A DNA stretch of 13,063 bases. It comes from an uncultured Collinsella sp. GTDB lineage: Bacteria > Actinomycetota > Coriobacteriia > Coriobacteriales > Coriobacteriaceae. A program made the position numbers and the translations under genes. The notes beneath the pieces were generated by a model. The model ran no database searches, was not told the origin of the DNA, and worked only from the letters and a program-made list of their open reading frames with translations. Positions 5,906 to 12,597 of this stretch are shown one piece after another (the first letter of the stretch is position 1; each line of letters starts with the position of its first letter). The stretch spans positions 1 through 13,063 of the forward strand of contig URMO01000060.1 in assembly GCA_900549085.1 (NCBI GenBank), read 5' to 3'.

Positions 5906-7075
5906 TTACTCGGTAAAGGCGTTGCCGACGCTCTGGCCGCCAACATACGTCTCGACGAGGGTAAGCTCATGGTCGAACACGACAAAGTCGGCGTCGCGAC
6001 CCGGCATGATGCTGCCGCACTTATCCTCGATGTGCGCGGAGCGTGCCGGCACCTCGGTTGCCATACGAATGGCGATATCGGCGCTGGCGATGCCCCAGTC
6101 GACGATGTTCTTGACGCCCTGGGCAAGCGTGAGCACCGAGCCGGCAATGCTTTTGCCGTCGGCGAGCCAGCACAGGTTGTCCTTCATGATGACGTCCATG
6201 CCACCACTGGTGTAGCTGCCCTCGGGCATGCCGCCGCAGCCCAGGCAGTCGGTGATGAGCACCGTGTGCTGCCAGCCCTTTGCCTGCAGCAGTGCCTTGA
6301 TGGCGGCAGGGTTTACGTGCTTGCCGTCACAGATGATCTCGGCGTAGGTCTCGGGCGTGGACATGGCAGCACCCACGACACCGGGCTCACGGTGATGCAG
6401 ACCGCGCTGGCCGTTATAGGTATGCGTAAAGCAGCTGGCACCGGCATTGATAGCGGCGATGCACTCATCGTAGGTGGCGTCGGAGTGACCGATGCTGGTC
6501 ACCACGCCCTTGGCGTTCAGAGCAGCCGCATAAGCAGCGGCACCGTCGCGCTCGGCGGCCATGGCGCTCTTAACGATGCGACCGCCCGCAGCCTCCTGCC
6601 ACTGGTCGAAAACCTCCTCGGAGGGGTCAATCAGGTAAGCGGGGTTCTGCGCGCCCACGTGCTTCATGGTAAAGAAGGGGCCCTCCAGGTAGATGCCCTG
6701 AATGCGGGCACCGCAGAAGTCGGGGCCGCGGCCCTCGTCCGCCTTGGCGATAGCAGCGCAGGCGTCCTTGATCTGTTCGACGCCATCGGTGAACGTCGTG
6801 GGCAGCCAGCTGGTGGTACCGCGACGGGCGAGCTCGGTTGAGCTGATATCGATGCCCTCGGGATCGTTATCGGTAGTTGAGTGGTTGTAGAAGCCATGGA
6901 TGTGAGTATCGACCATACCCGGTGCGATCCACGATCCCGTGTAGTCCTTAATCTCGCAAGAGGGCTCGTCGGCCTGCCAGGCGCCAAAAACGCCATCCTC
7001 GACCATAAGATAGCCGCCCAGTTGCGGGCCTGCCGGCAAGAAGAACTTGTCAGCCTTAATTGCGTACGTGCTCAT
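5906..7075 (-). CDS. nagA: N-acetylglucosamine/N-acetylgalactosamine-6-phosphate deacetylase
   Basis: Amidohydrolase that removes acetate from GlcNAc-6-P or GalNAc-6-P in the cytoplasm. The 389 residues contain APGMVDTHIHG (51-61, metal ligands His58 and His60), YLEGPFF (129-135, Glu131), GHSDA (196-200, His197), THTYNG (217-222, His218) and ITDCLGCGG (274-282, the catalytic Asp276). All key residues are present. The ATG at 7075 has GAGGAG five bases upstream; a GTG two codons earlier overlaps that site and was rejected. A terminator separates it from agaS upstream, so it needs its own promoter. With AgaS beside it and LacC nearby, GalNAc-6-P (an AgaA role) is the more likely substrate, but sequence alone does not exclude GlcNAc-6-P. 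Its last 43 residues are echoed by the pseudogene at 3048-3179. Confidence 0.92.
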   Translation of the reverse strand: MSTYAIKADKFFLPAGPQLGGYLMVEDGVFGAWQADEPSCEIKDYTGSWIAPGMVDTHIHGFYNHSTTDNDPEGIDISSTELARRGTTSWLPTTFTDGVEQIKDACAAIAKADEGRGPDFCGARIQGIYLEGPFFTMKHVGAQNPAYLIDPSEEVFDQWQEAAGGRIVKSAMAAERDGAAAYAAALNAKGVVTSIGHSDATYDECIAAINAGASCFTHTYNGQRGLHHREPGVVGAAMSTPETYAEIICDGKHVNPAAIKALLQAKGWQHTVLITDCLGCGGMPEGSYTSGGMDVIMKDNLCWLADGKSIAGSVLTLAQGVKNIVDWGIASADIAIRMATEVPARSAHIEDKCGSIMPGRDADFVVFDHELTLVETYVGGQSVGNAFTE

Positions 7076-7107
7076 ATGCACTCCTCGCTTCTAAAGCAGT
7101 TGACTGT

Positions 7108-7122
7108 GGTAATGCTTATACC
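7108..7122 (-). promoter_or_regulatory. Possible nagA promoter element with partial inverted repeat
   Basis: On the minus strand TATAAG (plus 7115-7120) could be the -10 of nagA, about 40 bases before the start. It lies within GGTA-N7-TACC (7108-7122), a poor relative of the operators at 8421 and 12714. No good -35 is visible. Confidence 0.25.
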
Positions 7123-7135
7123 CAGCTCACGTAAA

Positions 7136-7174
7136 ACAAAAAGCGCCCGCCCGCCGTTATGAGCGGACGGGCGC
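7136..7174 (-). terminator. Terminator after agaS
   Basis: GCGCCCGCCCGC (7143-7154) pairs with GCGGACGGGCGC (7163-7174) with one mismatch. On the minus strand the stem is followed by TTTTTGTTTT. It lies 19 bases after the agaS stop and ahead of nagA. Confidence 0.87.
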
Positions 7175-7192
7175 CCTTACAGGGGGACGCGA

Positions 7193-8359
7193 TTAAGCGG
7201 TGAAGGGGTGAATCGTCACGCCCTTAACCACGCGGTTGACCGTGCCGGTGGGGCTCGGCGTATCGGGCGTGTTGCCCACGCGGACGGAGTTGAGCAGGCT
7301 GATAGCCTGGGCAAACATCACGAACGGCAGAGCAAGGTAACCCTCGGGAAGTGCCTCGTAGCCCTTAAAGGTGAAGGACTCACCCTCATAGACGGTGGCA
7401 CCTTCCTGCTGAACGGCGATGGTGTGCTGAGCGATCTCGTCGCCACCGATCTCGTTGAGGATGTCGATGTCGTACTGACGGGTGTAGGCGTCGTTGTTGA
7501 CGAACACGAAGACGAGCGTCTTATCGTCGACGAAGGACTTAGGTCCGTGACGATAGCCCATGGAGGTGTCGTAGGAAGTAGCGACCAGACCGTGAGCGAG
7601 CTCGAGGATCTTGAGCTGGCTCTCCTGAGCAAGGCCACCGAAGGAGCCAGAACCCAAGTAGGTCACGCGGTTGAAATCGCCAGCCAGGTAATCGGCGATC
7701 TCGGGCTCACGGGAGATGACCTCCTCGCCCATCTTGGCAATCGTCTCGACCCACTCGGCCTTCTGCTCGTCAGAGGCAGTGTCGAAAATAAGGGTGGAGA
7801 GCAGGGTCATGCAGGAATAAGAACCGGTCATGGCGAAGCCCTTGTCGTTGGCGCGCGGAATGAGCAGCGTCAGCGCATTGGGATCATCGGCAGACTCGAC
7901 GGCAAGCTTGCCCTCGGGAGCGCAGGTGATGTTGAGGAACTTGACGTTGTGGACGAGCTCCTTGGCAACGGCAACGGCGGCAAGGCTCTCGGGGCTGTTG
8001 CCAGAGCGGGCAAAGGAAACCACGAGCGTGGGATCCTCGGCGCGCAGGAAGTCGCGCGGGGCGCTCACGATGTCGGTCGTGGCGATGGGCTTAAAGTCGT
8101 AGAGATCAGTGTTGCCAGCGTGACGCAGGTACGGGGCGCAGGTATCGCCAACGTAGTCGGACGTACCGGCACCGGTGAAGACAACGGACAGACGACCCTC
8201 GCCCATAGCGCGAGCCTCGGCCAGGAAGGCCTCGATGGCCTCCTTGTTCTCGCGATAGATGTTGAGCGTATCACGCCAAAGCTCGGGCTGCTGAGCAATC
8301 TCGGCCGTGGTGATCTGGGCGCCGAGCTCGGTGAGCTCCTCGACACTCTTCTCGAACAT
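7193..8359 (-). CDS. agaS: Galactosamine-6-phosphate deaminase/isomerase, AgaS type
   Basis: Double-SIS-domain enzyme that converts galactosamine-6-phosphate to tagatose-6-phosphate plus ammonia. The 388 residues fit AgaS. The first SIS domain holds VFTGAGTSDYVGD (60-72) and SFARSGNSPES (115-125), the sugar-phosphate Ser/Thr loops. GSYSCMTL (179-186) follows, and the second SIS domain holds YLGSGSFGGLAQES (234-247) and GYRHGPKS (268-275). The C terminus has PTGTVNRVVKGVTIHP, as in AgaS. GAGAGG lies about eight bases before the ATG. It is 114 bases downstream of the GntR-family gene, on the same strand, with its own TATAAT and an operator-like palindrome between them, so it is probably both promoted internally and read from gntR. 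A terminator follows. AgaS and the GlmS isomerase domain share the SIS fold, but length and motifs favour AgaS. Confidence 0.94.
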   Translation of the reverse strand: MFEKSVEELTELGAQITTAEIAQQPELWRDTLNIYRENKEAIEAFLAEARAMGEGRLSVVFTGAGTSDYVGDTCAPYLRHAGNTDLYDFKPIATTDIVSAPRDFLRAEDPTLVVSFARSGNSPESLAAVAVAKELVHNVKFLNITCAPEGKLAVESADDPNALTLLIPRANDKGFAMTGSYSCMTLLSTLIFDTASDEQKAEWVETIAKMGEEVISREPEIADYLAGDFNRVTYLGSGSFGGLAQESQLKILELAHGLVATSYDTSMGYRHGPKSFVDDKTLVFVFVNNDAYTRQYDIDILNEIGGDEIAQHTIAVQQEGATVYEGESFTFKGYEALPEGYLALPFVMFAQAISLLNSVRVGNTPDTPSPTGTVNRVVKGVTIHPFTA

Positions 8360-8398
8360 TTCTAATACCTCTCTCTAGAAGTAATCCTCTGACGTGCA

Positions 8399-8434
8399 AT
8401 TATACACTTCGGTTGGTTATCTGGTAGTAACCAG
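8399..8434 (-). promoter_or_regulatory. agaS promoter with NagR/DasR-like operator
   Basis: On the minus strand a perfect TATAAT (plus 8399-8404) stands 39 bases before the agaS start. CTGGTAGTAACCAG (8421-8434) falls where the -35 hexamer would be, and no good -35 sequence is visible. Its core TGGTAGTAACCA has the TGGT-N4-ACCA form known for HutC-type GntR repressors such as NagR/YvoA and DasR, and its first 13 bases are identical to a site before the PTS operon at 12714-12726. A larger arm pair, GGTTA and TAACC (8415-8419, 8428-8432), overlaps it. Repression by the GntR-type regulator encoded upstream is the natural inference. Confidence 0.75.
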
Positions 8435-8473
8435 TTAAATGCAAAGAATCACCATATGGAAACGATGCGAGCA

Positions 8474-9205
8474 CTAGTTACTGCGCTGGTGGTAAACCTT
8501 GTATTTAAACTGATCGGCACGAGCAACCGAGAGTGTGTACTCCACTACCTCGTTTGACTCGTTATACGTAGTCCTGACCAAATCGAGCACAGGCGAGCCC
8601 TCGACAATTCCCAAAAGGTGGGCATCGGTGGGACGGGCTATGCTCGCATAGAACTCCTCTTCGGCCACGCGAATCTTTTGCTGAAAGTCCTGCTCAATCA
8701 CATCGTAAAGCGGCTTACGCTCCAGCAGCGGTCGCTTTAGGGACAGAAATTGACGAACCGGTAGATAGCTGCGTTCGACCATCATGGGCATGTTGTCGGC
8801 AGAGCGAAGGCGCTTGAGCTTAAAAATGCGATCACCGATGCGCAATCCCATATGCTCGGCCAGATTCTTATCGGCCTCCATCTCGCAAAACTCGAGAATC
8901 GTGGTCTCGGGTTCTCGACCCATCGCGCGCATCTGCTCGGTAAAGCTGTAGGACTGCATAAGATTGGTTGCCTTTGCCGAACGGTCGGTCACAAAGGTAC
9001 CGCGACCGTGCTGCCGAACCACCAGTCCTAAACGCTCCAGTTCCTGCAGAGCCAGGCGTACCGTAGTGCGCGAGAGACCATAGCGCTCCGAAAGTTCGCG
9101 CTCGGAAGGAATCATGTCACCGGCGCGATATTCATGGTCAATCTTTTCGGTCAGAATATCGACCAGCTGATCGTACAGCGGTTGCTTACGCGCTCCGATC
9201 GCCAT
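8474..9205 (-). CDS. GntR-family (HutC/UTRA) transcriptional regulator
   Basis: The 243-residue product has a winged helix-turn-helix at about 8-74 (YDQLVDILTEKI, then PSERELSERYGLSRTTVR and GRGTFV) and a UTRA ligand-binding domain at about 95-235. This is the architecture of NagR/YvoA and DasR, which sense GlcN-6-P, GlcNAc-6-P or similar amino-sugar phosphates. GGAGG stands five bases before the ATG. It lies between the PTS operon terminator and agaS. Sites with the sequence expected for this subfamily occur before agaS and before the PTS operon, so it is probably the local repressor, released by an amino-sugar phosphate. The effector is inferred. Its own promoter is unclear: GATAAT near 9258 (minus strand) lacks a good -35. 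Confidence 0.92.
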   Translation of the reverse strand: MAIGARKQPLYDQLVDILTEKIDHEYRAGDMIPSERELSERYGLSRTTVRLALQELERLGLVVRQHGRGTFVTDRSAKATNLMQSYSFTEQMRAMGREPETTILEFCEMEADKNLAEHMGLRIGDRIFKLKRLRSADNMPMMVERSYLPVRQFLSLKRPLLERKPLYDVIEQDFQQKIRVAEEEFYASIARPTDAHLLGIVEGSPVLDLVRTTYNESNEVVEYTLSVARADQFKYKVYHQRSN

Positions 9206-9283
9206 CCTATCCTCCCTTTTGCTCGAATTCGGCTAACTACCTAGGGTGTTATGCATTATCTGTCTGCCACACCCGAATCATTA

Positions 9284-9324
9284 AGAAAACAAAAGCCGCG
9301 CGCTCTTTCGAGCACGCGGCTTTT
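9284..9324 (-). terminator. Terminator of the PTS operon
   Basis: AAAAGCCGCG (9291-9300) pairs with CGCGGCTTTT (9315-9324); GCTC/GAGC extends the stem across one mismatch to a TTTC loop. T-runs flank both ends, so it can work in both directions. It separates the IID gene from the GntR-family gene. Confidence 0.9.
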
Positions 9325-9348
9325 AACATACACATGGCTTAAGGGGTC

Positions 9349-9377
9349 GGGGTGTGAGCCGCGTAGGGACACACCCC
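9349..9377 (-). repeat. Hairpin just after the IID stop
   Basis: GGGGTGTG (9349-9356) pairs with CACACCCC (9370-9377) over a 13-base loop, 14 bases past the IID stop. It has no T-tract, so it may protect the 3' end of the operon mRNA from decay or assist the terminator that follows. Confidence 0.5.
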
Positions 9378-9390
9378 TCAAGCTAGAGCC

Positions 9391-10473
9391 TTACCAGATG
9401 CTCGGCCAGAGACCAAGCGGGCCAGCGCCCAGGATGCCAAGGACGAAGAGCAGGAGAATGCCCTTGGTCGGGGTCCAGCTGTGCTTAGCGAACATGTAGT
9501 AAAGCAGCAGCGTAAGCATAAGCGGGACGAGCTTCGGGACGATGGTGTTGAGGGTGTCGGCAACAGAGAAGTTGACCGGATCCTCGGTAACGGTGCCGTA
9601 GGTCACGGACTCCATGCCGTTACCCAGATCGGTGACGCCGCACTCGACAGCGTTGCCGTCGGCATCGGAAGCGGTAAGGGCGTTGCCGTCCTTATCGGTC
9701 ATGGCGATGGTACCGGCCTCAGCGGTCTCGGTATCGATGCCCTCCATACCGGTGAAGTTCTCGGCCTCCTTCTCGGAGACGATCACGGTAGTAGCGGAGA
9801 GACCACGGGTGGTGCCGTTGGGGATCTGGAGGTTGATCTGGGTGCCACCCATGGTGACGACCAGGCAACCGACGACGAAGACGCCCATGATGGAAGCGGC
9901 ACGCGTGAAGGCCTGCATGTTGGCGGTCAGAGCGTCAATAGCGCTGGTGCCAAGCTTGTAGGACCAGTTCATGAGCCAGAAGCGCAGAGCGAACTGGACG
10001 ACGTTGAAGATCACCAGGAAGATGATCGGTGCAGCGGCGTTGCCGTTGATGGCCATGTTGGAGGTGATGCCGGCCGTGATAGGCACGAGCGTCAGCCAGA
10101 ACAGGGCGTCACCGATACCACCGAGCGGGCCCATTGCGGCGACGCGGACGGCGCGGATCGTGGGGATGTCAACCTTGTTCTGCTCGAGCGAAAGCACGAT
10201 GCCCATAACAAAGGTGACAAGGAACGGGTGGGTGTTGAAGAACTCCAGGTTGTGGCTCATGGAAGCCGCGAGGTCGTTCTTGTTGGTGTGGATCTTCTCC
10301 AGACCGGGGATGATGGAGTAGAGCCAGCCAGCGGCCTGCATGCGCTCGTAGTTGAACGATGCCTGCAGGAAGCAGGAGCGCCAAGCCATCTTGTTGAGGG
10401 TCTTCTGGTCGAGCTGCGGAGCAGGAGTGAGATCCTCGTAGTGCTCCGGGATCACATACTCATTAGATGCCAT
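9391..10473 (-). CDS. PTS mannose-family IID component with large loop insertion
   Basis: Membrane subunit that, with IIC, forms the sugar channel of a mannose/GalNAc-class PTS (AgaD/ManZ-like). The 360 residues include the usual N-terminal block (WRSCFLQASFNYERMQ, 31-46), MGPLGGIGDALFW (114-126) and a hydrophobic C terminus (about 312-352). Family members such as ManZ are near 280-300 residues. The excess lies at about 212-305, between two membrane segments, and is polar and acidic (for example TDKDGNALTASDADGNAVEC), with no membrane segment. The ATG at 10473 was chosen because GGAGGTGA stands about eight bases upstream, inside the IIC coding end; the two genes overlap by 11 bases, implying translational coupling. 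The start 11 codons earlier lies before that SD. Confidence 0.92.
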   Translation of the reverse strand: MASNEYVIPEHYEDLTPAPQLDQKTLNKMAWRSCFLQASFNYERMQAAGWLYSIIPGLEKIHTNKNDLAASMSHNLEFFNTHPFLVTFVMGIVLSLEQNKVDIPTIRAVRVAAMGPLGGIGDALFWLTLVPITAGITSNMAINGNAAAPIIFLVIFNVVQFALRFWLMNWSYKLGTSAIDALTANMQAFTRAASIMGVFVVGCLVVTMGGTQINLQIPNGTTRGLSATTVIVSEKEAENFTGMEGIDTETAEAGTIAMTDKDGNALTASDADGNAVECGVTDLGNGMESVTYGTVTEDPVNFSVADTLNTIVPKLVPLMLTLLLYYMFAKHSWTPTKGILLLFVLGILGAGPLGLWPSIW

Positions 10474-11263
10474 CTTCGAAGTCACCTCCGTCAGAAACAG
10501 CTGCACCCTTCAGCTCGGTCTGCTGCTGGAAGTCCCAGAAAGCGATGCCGAAGCCGATGAGAGCGAGGATGAGCAGAGCAGGGGTTGCCAGCGAATCGTT
10601 GGCAACGGTGATGAGCGCGAGGCCAAAGCCCATGAGGAAGAAGCCCCACATATCGCGGTTCATCATAACCTTGAGCAGGACGGCGAAGCCGACGAAGCGC
10701 ATCATGCCGCCTGCAGCGGAGAGACCGGTCTGCAGCCAAGTCGGGATGGCAGAAGCGATGGTCTGACCGATGGTAGCGCCAGCGATGAAGAACAGGGTGA
10801 CGACGACAGCGAAGATCAGGCCGAGCAGAGCCATGGCGAAGTAGTTCAGGCGCTCGATGCCCTTGGTGTCCGCGTTGTGAGCCATGTTATCGGCCGTGGA
10901 CATAAGCGGGGACATAAGCGTGAAGACCAGGGTAACGCCAAGCTGGCCAAGCAGAGCGAACGGAATGGCGAGGCCGACTGCCGCGTTGGGCTCGAGGCCC
11001 GTGGCGATAGCGAGAATGGCTGCCATGATGCCGCCGATGACGGCGTTAGGCGGCTGAGCGCCTCCGATCGGCATGTTGCCGATCGTCATGAGCTGATAGG
11101 TACCACCCACGAGAAGACCGGTGTTAAGGTCGCCAAGGATAAGACCGATGACGGCGCCGGTGACGATGGGCTGATAGAGAGACTCGAGGAAGTCAAACTG
11201 GTCGATTGCCGCGATGAACGTGACGACGAAGACCAGAGCGATCTGGATGATCGAGTATTCCAT
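10463..11263 (-). CDS. PTS mannose-family IIC component
   Basis: Integral membrane permease subunit (AgaW/ManY-like), 266 residues, about the usual length. It is strongly hydrophobic with several membrane segments, starting with IIQIALVFVVTFIAAI (5-20). It carries the family signature around GGTYQLMTIGNMPIGGAQPPNA (53-74) and LGLIFAVVVTLFFIAGA later. The C-terminal tail (about 243-266) is polar. AAAGGAGG lies about seven bases before the ATG. It follows IIB by 90 bases, a gap that holds a hairpin, and overlaps the IID gene by 11 bases. Together with IID it should define the transported sugar; by context that is GalNAc, galactosamine or a derived sugar. Confidence 0.93.
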   Translation of the reverse strand: MEYSIIQIALVFVVTFIAAIDQFDFLESLYQPIVTGAVIGLILGDLNTGLLVGGTYQLMTIGNMPIGGAQPPNAVIGGIMAAILAIATGLEPNAAVGLAIPFALLGQLGVTLVFTLMSPLMSTADNMAHNADTKGIERLNYFAMALLGLIFAVVVTLFFIAGATIGQTIASAIPTWLQTGLSAAGGMMRFVGFAVLLKVMMNRDMWGFFLMGFGLALITVANDSLATPALLILALIGFGIAFWDFQQQTELKGAAVSDGGDFEDGI

Positions 11264-11316
11264 CTTGCTCCTCCTTTCAAAATGTATGTACGCACTTTGG
11301 ATTTCACGTACAGAAC

Positions 11317-11336
11317 GTCAGGGTTTCACTCCTGAC
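11317..11336 (-). repeat. Hairpin between IIB and IIC genes
   Basis: GTCAGG (11317-11322) pairs with CCTGAC (11331-11336) over an eight-base loop in the 90-base IIB-IIC gap, the widest gap in the operon. No T-tract follows on the minus strand. A role in mRNA processing or in setting different levels of IIB and IIC/IID is possible. Confidence 0.4.
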
Positions 11337-11353
11337 AACGTGGATCACGAGGA

Positions 11354-11836
11354 TTACGAGAAGAGCTTGCTCGTGTCCTCAACAGGCGTGCTCGGAACGC
11401 GCCTGATCTCCAACTCCACCCCCAATTCCTGCAGCTCTTTAAACGCAGCGACATCCTCGTCGTTAACTGCGACGGAGGTGGCGACTTGGCGCTTTCCTTC
11501 CGACATGTGCATGTTGCCGATGTTTACCTTCTTTATAGGCACACCGCCCTTGACGAGCGTAAGCACGTCTTCCGGTGTTTCGGCCACGATGAAGATCTTC
11601 TGGCGCGGGCTCGCCTTGCCAATGACGTCGATGGTCTTCTGCAGAGAGAAGAAACGCGTAGCGACGCCGGCGGGAGCGGCCATCTTCATGAGGTTCTGGC
11701 GCATGGTGTTGGACGCCACGTCGTCGTTGGCGACGAGGATGAGGTTGGAGCCCAGGGTGGAGTTCCACTGGGTGGCAACCTGACCATGAACCAGTCGGTT
11801 ATCGATGCGGGTAAGAAGAATGTTGGGTTCTGCCAT
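11354..11836 (-). CDS. PTS mannose-family IIB component
   Basis: Cytoplasmic phosphocarrier (AgaV/ManX-IIB-like), 160 residues. The active-site motif RIDNRLVHGQ (10-19) has His17, which receives phosphate from IIA and donates it to the incoming sugar. LVKGGVPIKKVNIGNMH follows in the middle of the protein, as usual. GGAAG stands about nine bases before the ATG at 11836. It lies 36 bases after yajC in the PTS operon. It is the functional counterpart of the orphan protein at 1618-2112, which has Tyr at this His. Confidence 0.94.
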   Translation of the reverse strand: MAEPNILLTRIDNRLVHGQVATQWNSTLGSNLILVANDDVASNTMRQNLMKMAAPAGVATRFFSLQKTIDVIGKASPRQKIFIVAETPEDVLTLVKGGVPIKKVNIGNMHMSEGKRQVATSVAVNDEDVAAFKELQELGVELEIRRVPSTPVEDTSKLFS

Positions 11837-11872
11837 GTTGATCAGCTTCCTTTCGTTATTTGCTGACGACAG

Positions 11873-12154
11873 TTACTTGATCTCCTGAATCGCGTAACGC
11901 GAAACATCTACGACGGCTCCGGATCGGACTTTGATCTGGACCTTCTCGCCTTCGATGCCTTTGACGGTTCCGTAGATACCGCCGGCGAAAAGAACCTCTT
12001 GACCCGGCTTGAGCTCGGTGTGCAGCTCCTTGAAGTACTTCTGCTTCTTCTTCATGTTGATTTGCGACCAGATGGTGTAAATCAAGCCCATGATGACAAG
12101 CAGGCCTAAAAGGGCGACCGAGGAGCTCAGGACGTTGGCTCCGAAATCGGCCAT
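11873..12154 (-). CDS. yajC: YajC-like membrane protein encoded in the PTS operon
   Basis: The 93-residue product has a single membrane helix at about 11-29, a basic stretch (KKKQK), then a small domain with LKPGQEVLFAGGIYGTVKGIEGEKVQIKV (48-76), the layout of YajC, an accessory subunit of the Sec translocon. Housekeeping yajC is normally beside secD/secF or tgt; here it lies between PTS IIA and IIB. Its ATG overlaps the IIA stop by one base (TAATG), so translation is probably coupled. YajC-like genes in some streptococcal mannose-family PTS loci are recalled from general knowledge, not checked. It may be a PTS-specialised paralogue that helps insertion or stability of IIC/IID, but that function is inferred. 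Confidence 0.85.
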   Translation of the reverse strand: MADFGANVLSSSVALLGLLVIMGLIYTIWSQINMKKKQKYFKELHTELKPGQEVLFAGGIYGTVKGIEGEKVQIKVRSGAVVDVSRYAIQEIK

Positions 12155-12597
12155 TAGATGCCGTCCTCGTCGCCGAAGATATCCTCTTCCTCGGAGCCGG
12201 CAACGGATGCGACCGTCTGGGCGGTGATGCCCGTCTGGCCAACGGTCACGGCCTGCTCGCCAAGCTCGGCGAGCGTGGCGTTGCCGCGGAGGAACAGAAG
12301 CTCAATAACCATGGGAAGGTTGGTGCCGGTCAGAACCTCGACGTTGTCGACATCCTGGGCAATCATCATCGCCTGGTTGAACGGGGTGCCACCAAGCAGG
12401 TCGGTAAAGACGAGCACGCCATCGCACTCCTCGCGCATGGCGGTAATAGCGGCGCGGAGATCCTCACCGTAGGAAGCAGCCTGGTCGCCCTCAAAAGGAA
12501 CGACGGTAAAAGCGGGCTGGTCGCCAGCAACCATAGCGATAGCGCTTGCGAGGCCGGGTGCGAACTGTCCATGACCGGTAAGAATAAAGCCAACCAT
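12154..12597 (-). CDS. PTS mannose-family IIA component
   Basis: Cytoplasmic phosphocarrier (AgaF/ManX-IIA-like), 147 residues, first gene of the operon. VGFILTGHGQFAPGL (2-16) has the phosphorylated His9, loaded by HPr. FTDLLGGTPFN (64-74) and GTNLPM (91-96) are family signatures. The C-terminal tail is acidic (EEEDIFGDEDGI). GGAAGGG precedes the ATG by about eight bases. It overlaps yajC by one base. Its 5' flank carries an extended -10 and an operator-like palindrome. No sugar-hydrolase gene is in the operon, unlike many hyaluronate or chondroitin PTS loci. Confidence 0.94.
   Translation of the reverse strand: MVGFILTGHGQFAPGLASAIAMVAGDQPAFTVVPFEGDQAASYGEDLRAAITAMREECDGVLVFTDLLGGTPFNQAMMIAQDVDNVEVLTGTNLPMVIELLFLRGNATLAELGEQAVTVGQTGITAQTVASVAGSEEEDIFGDEDGI

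Noticed and set aside
9325..9390. Small RNA or short gene between the terminator and the IID stop
   Set aside because: Only a hairpin is seen; no promoter, SD or open frame supports a gene.
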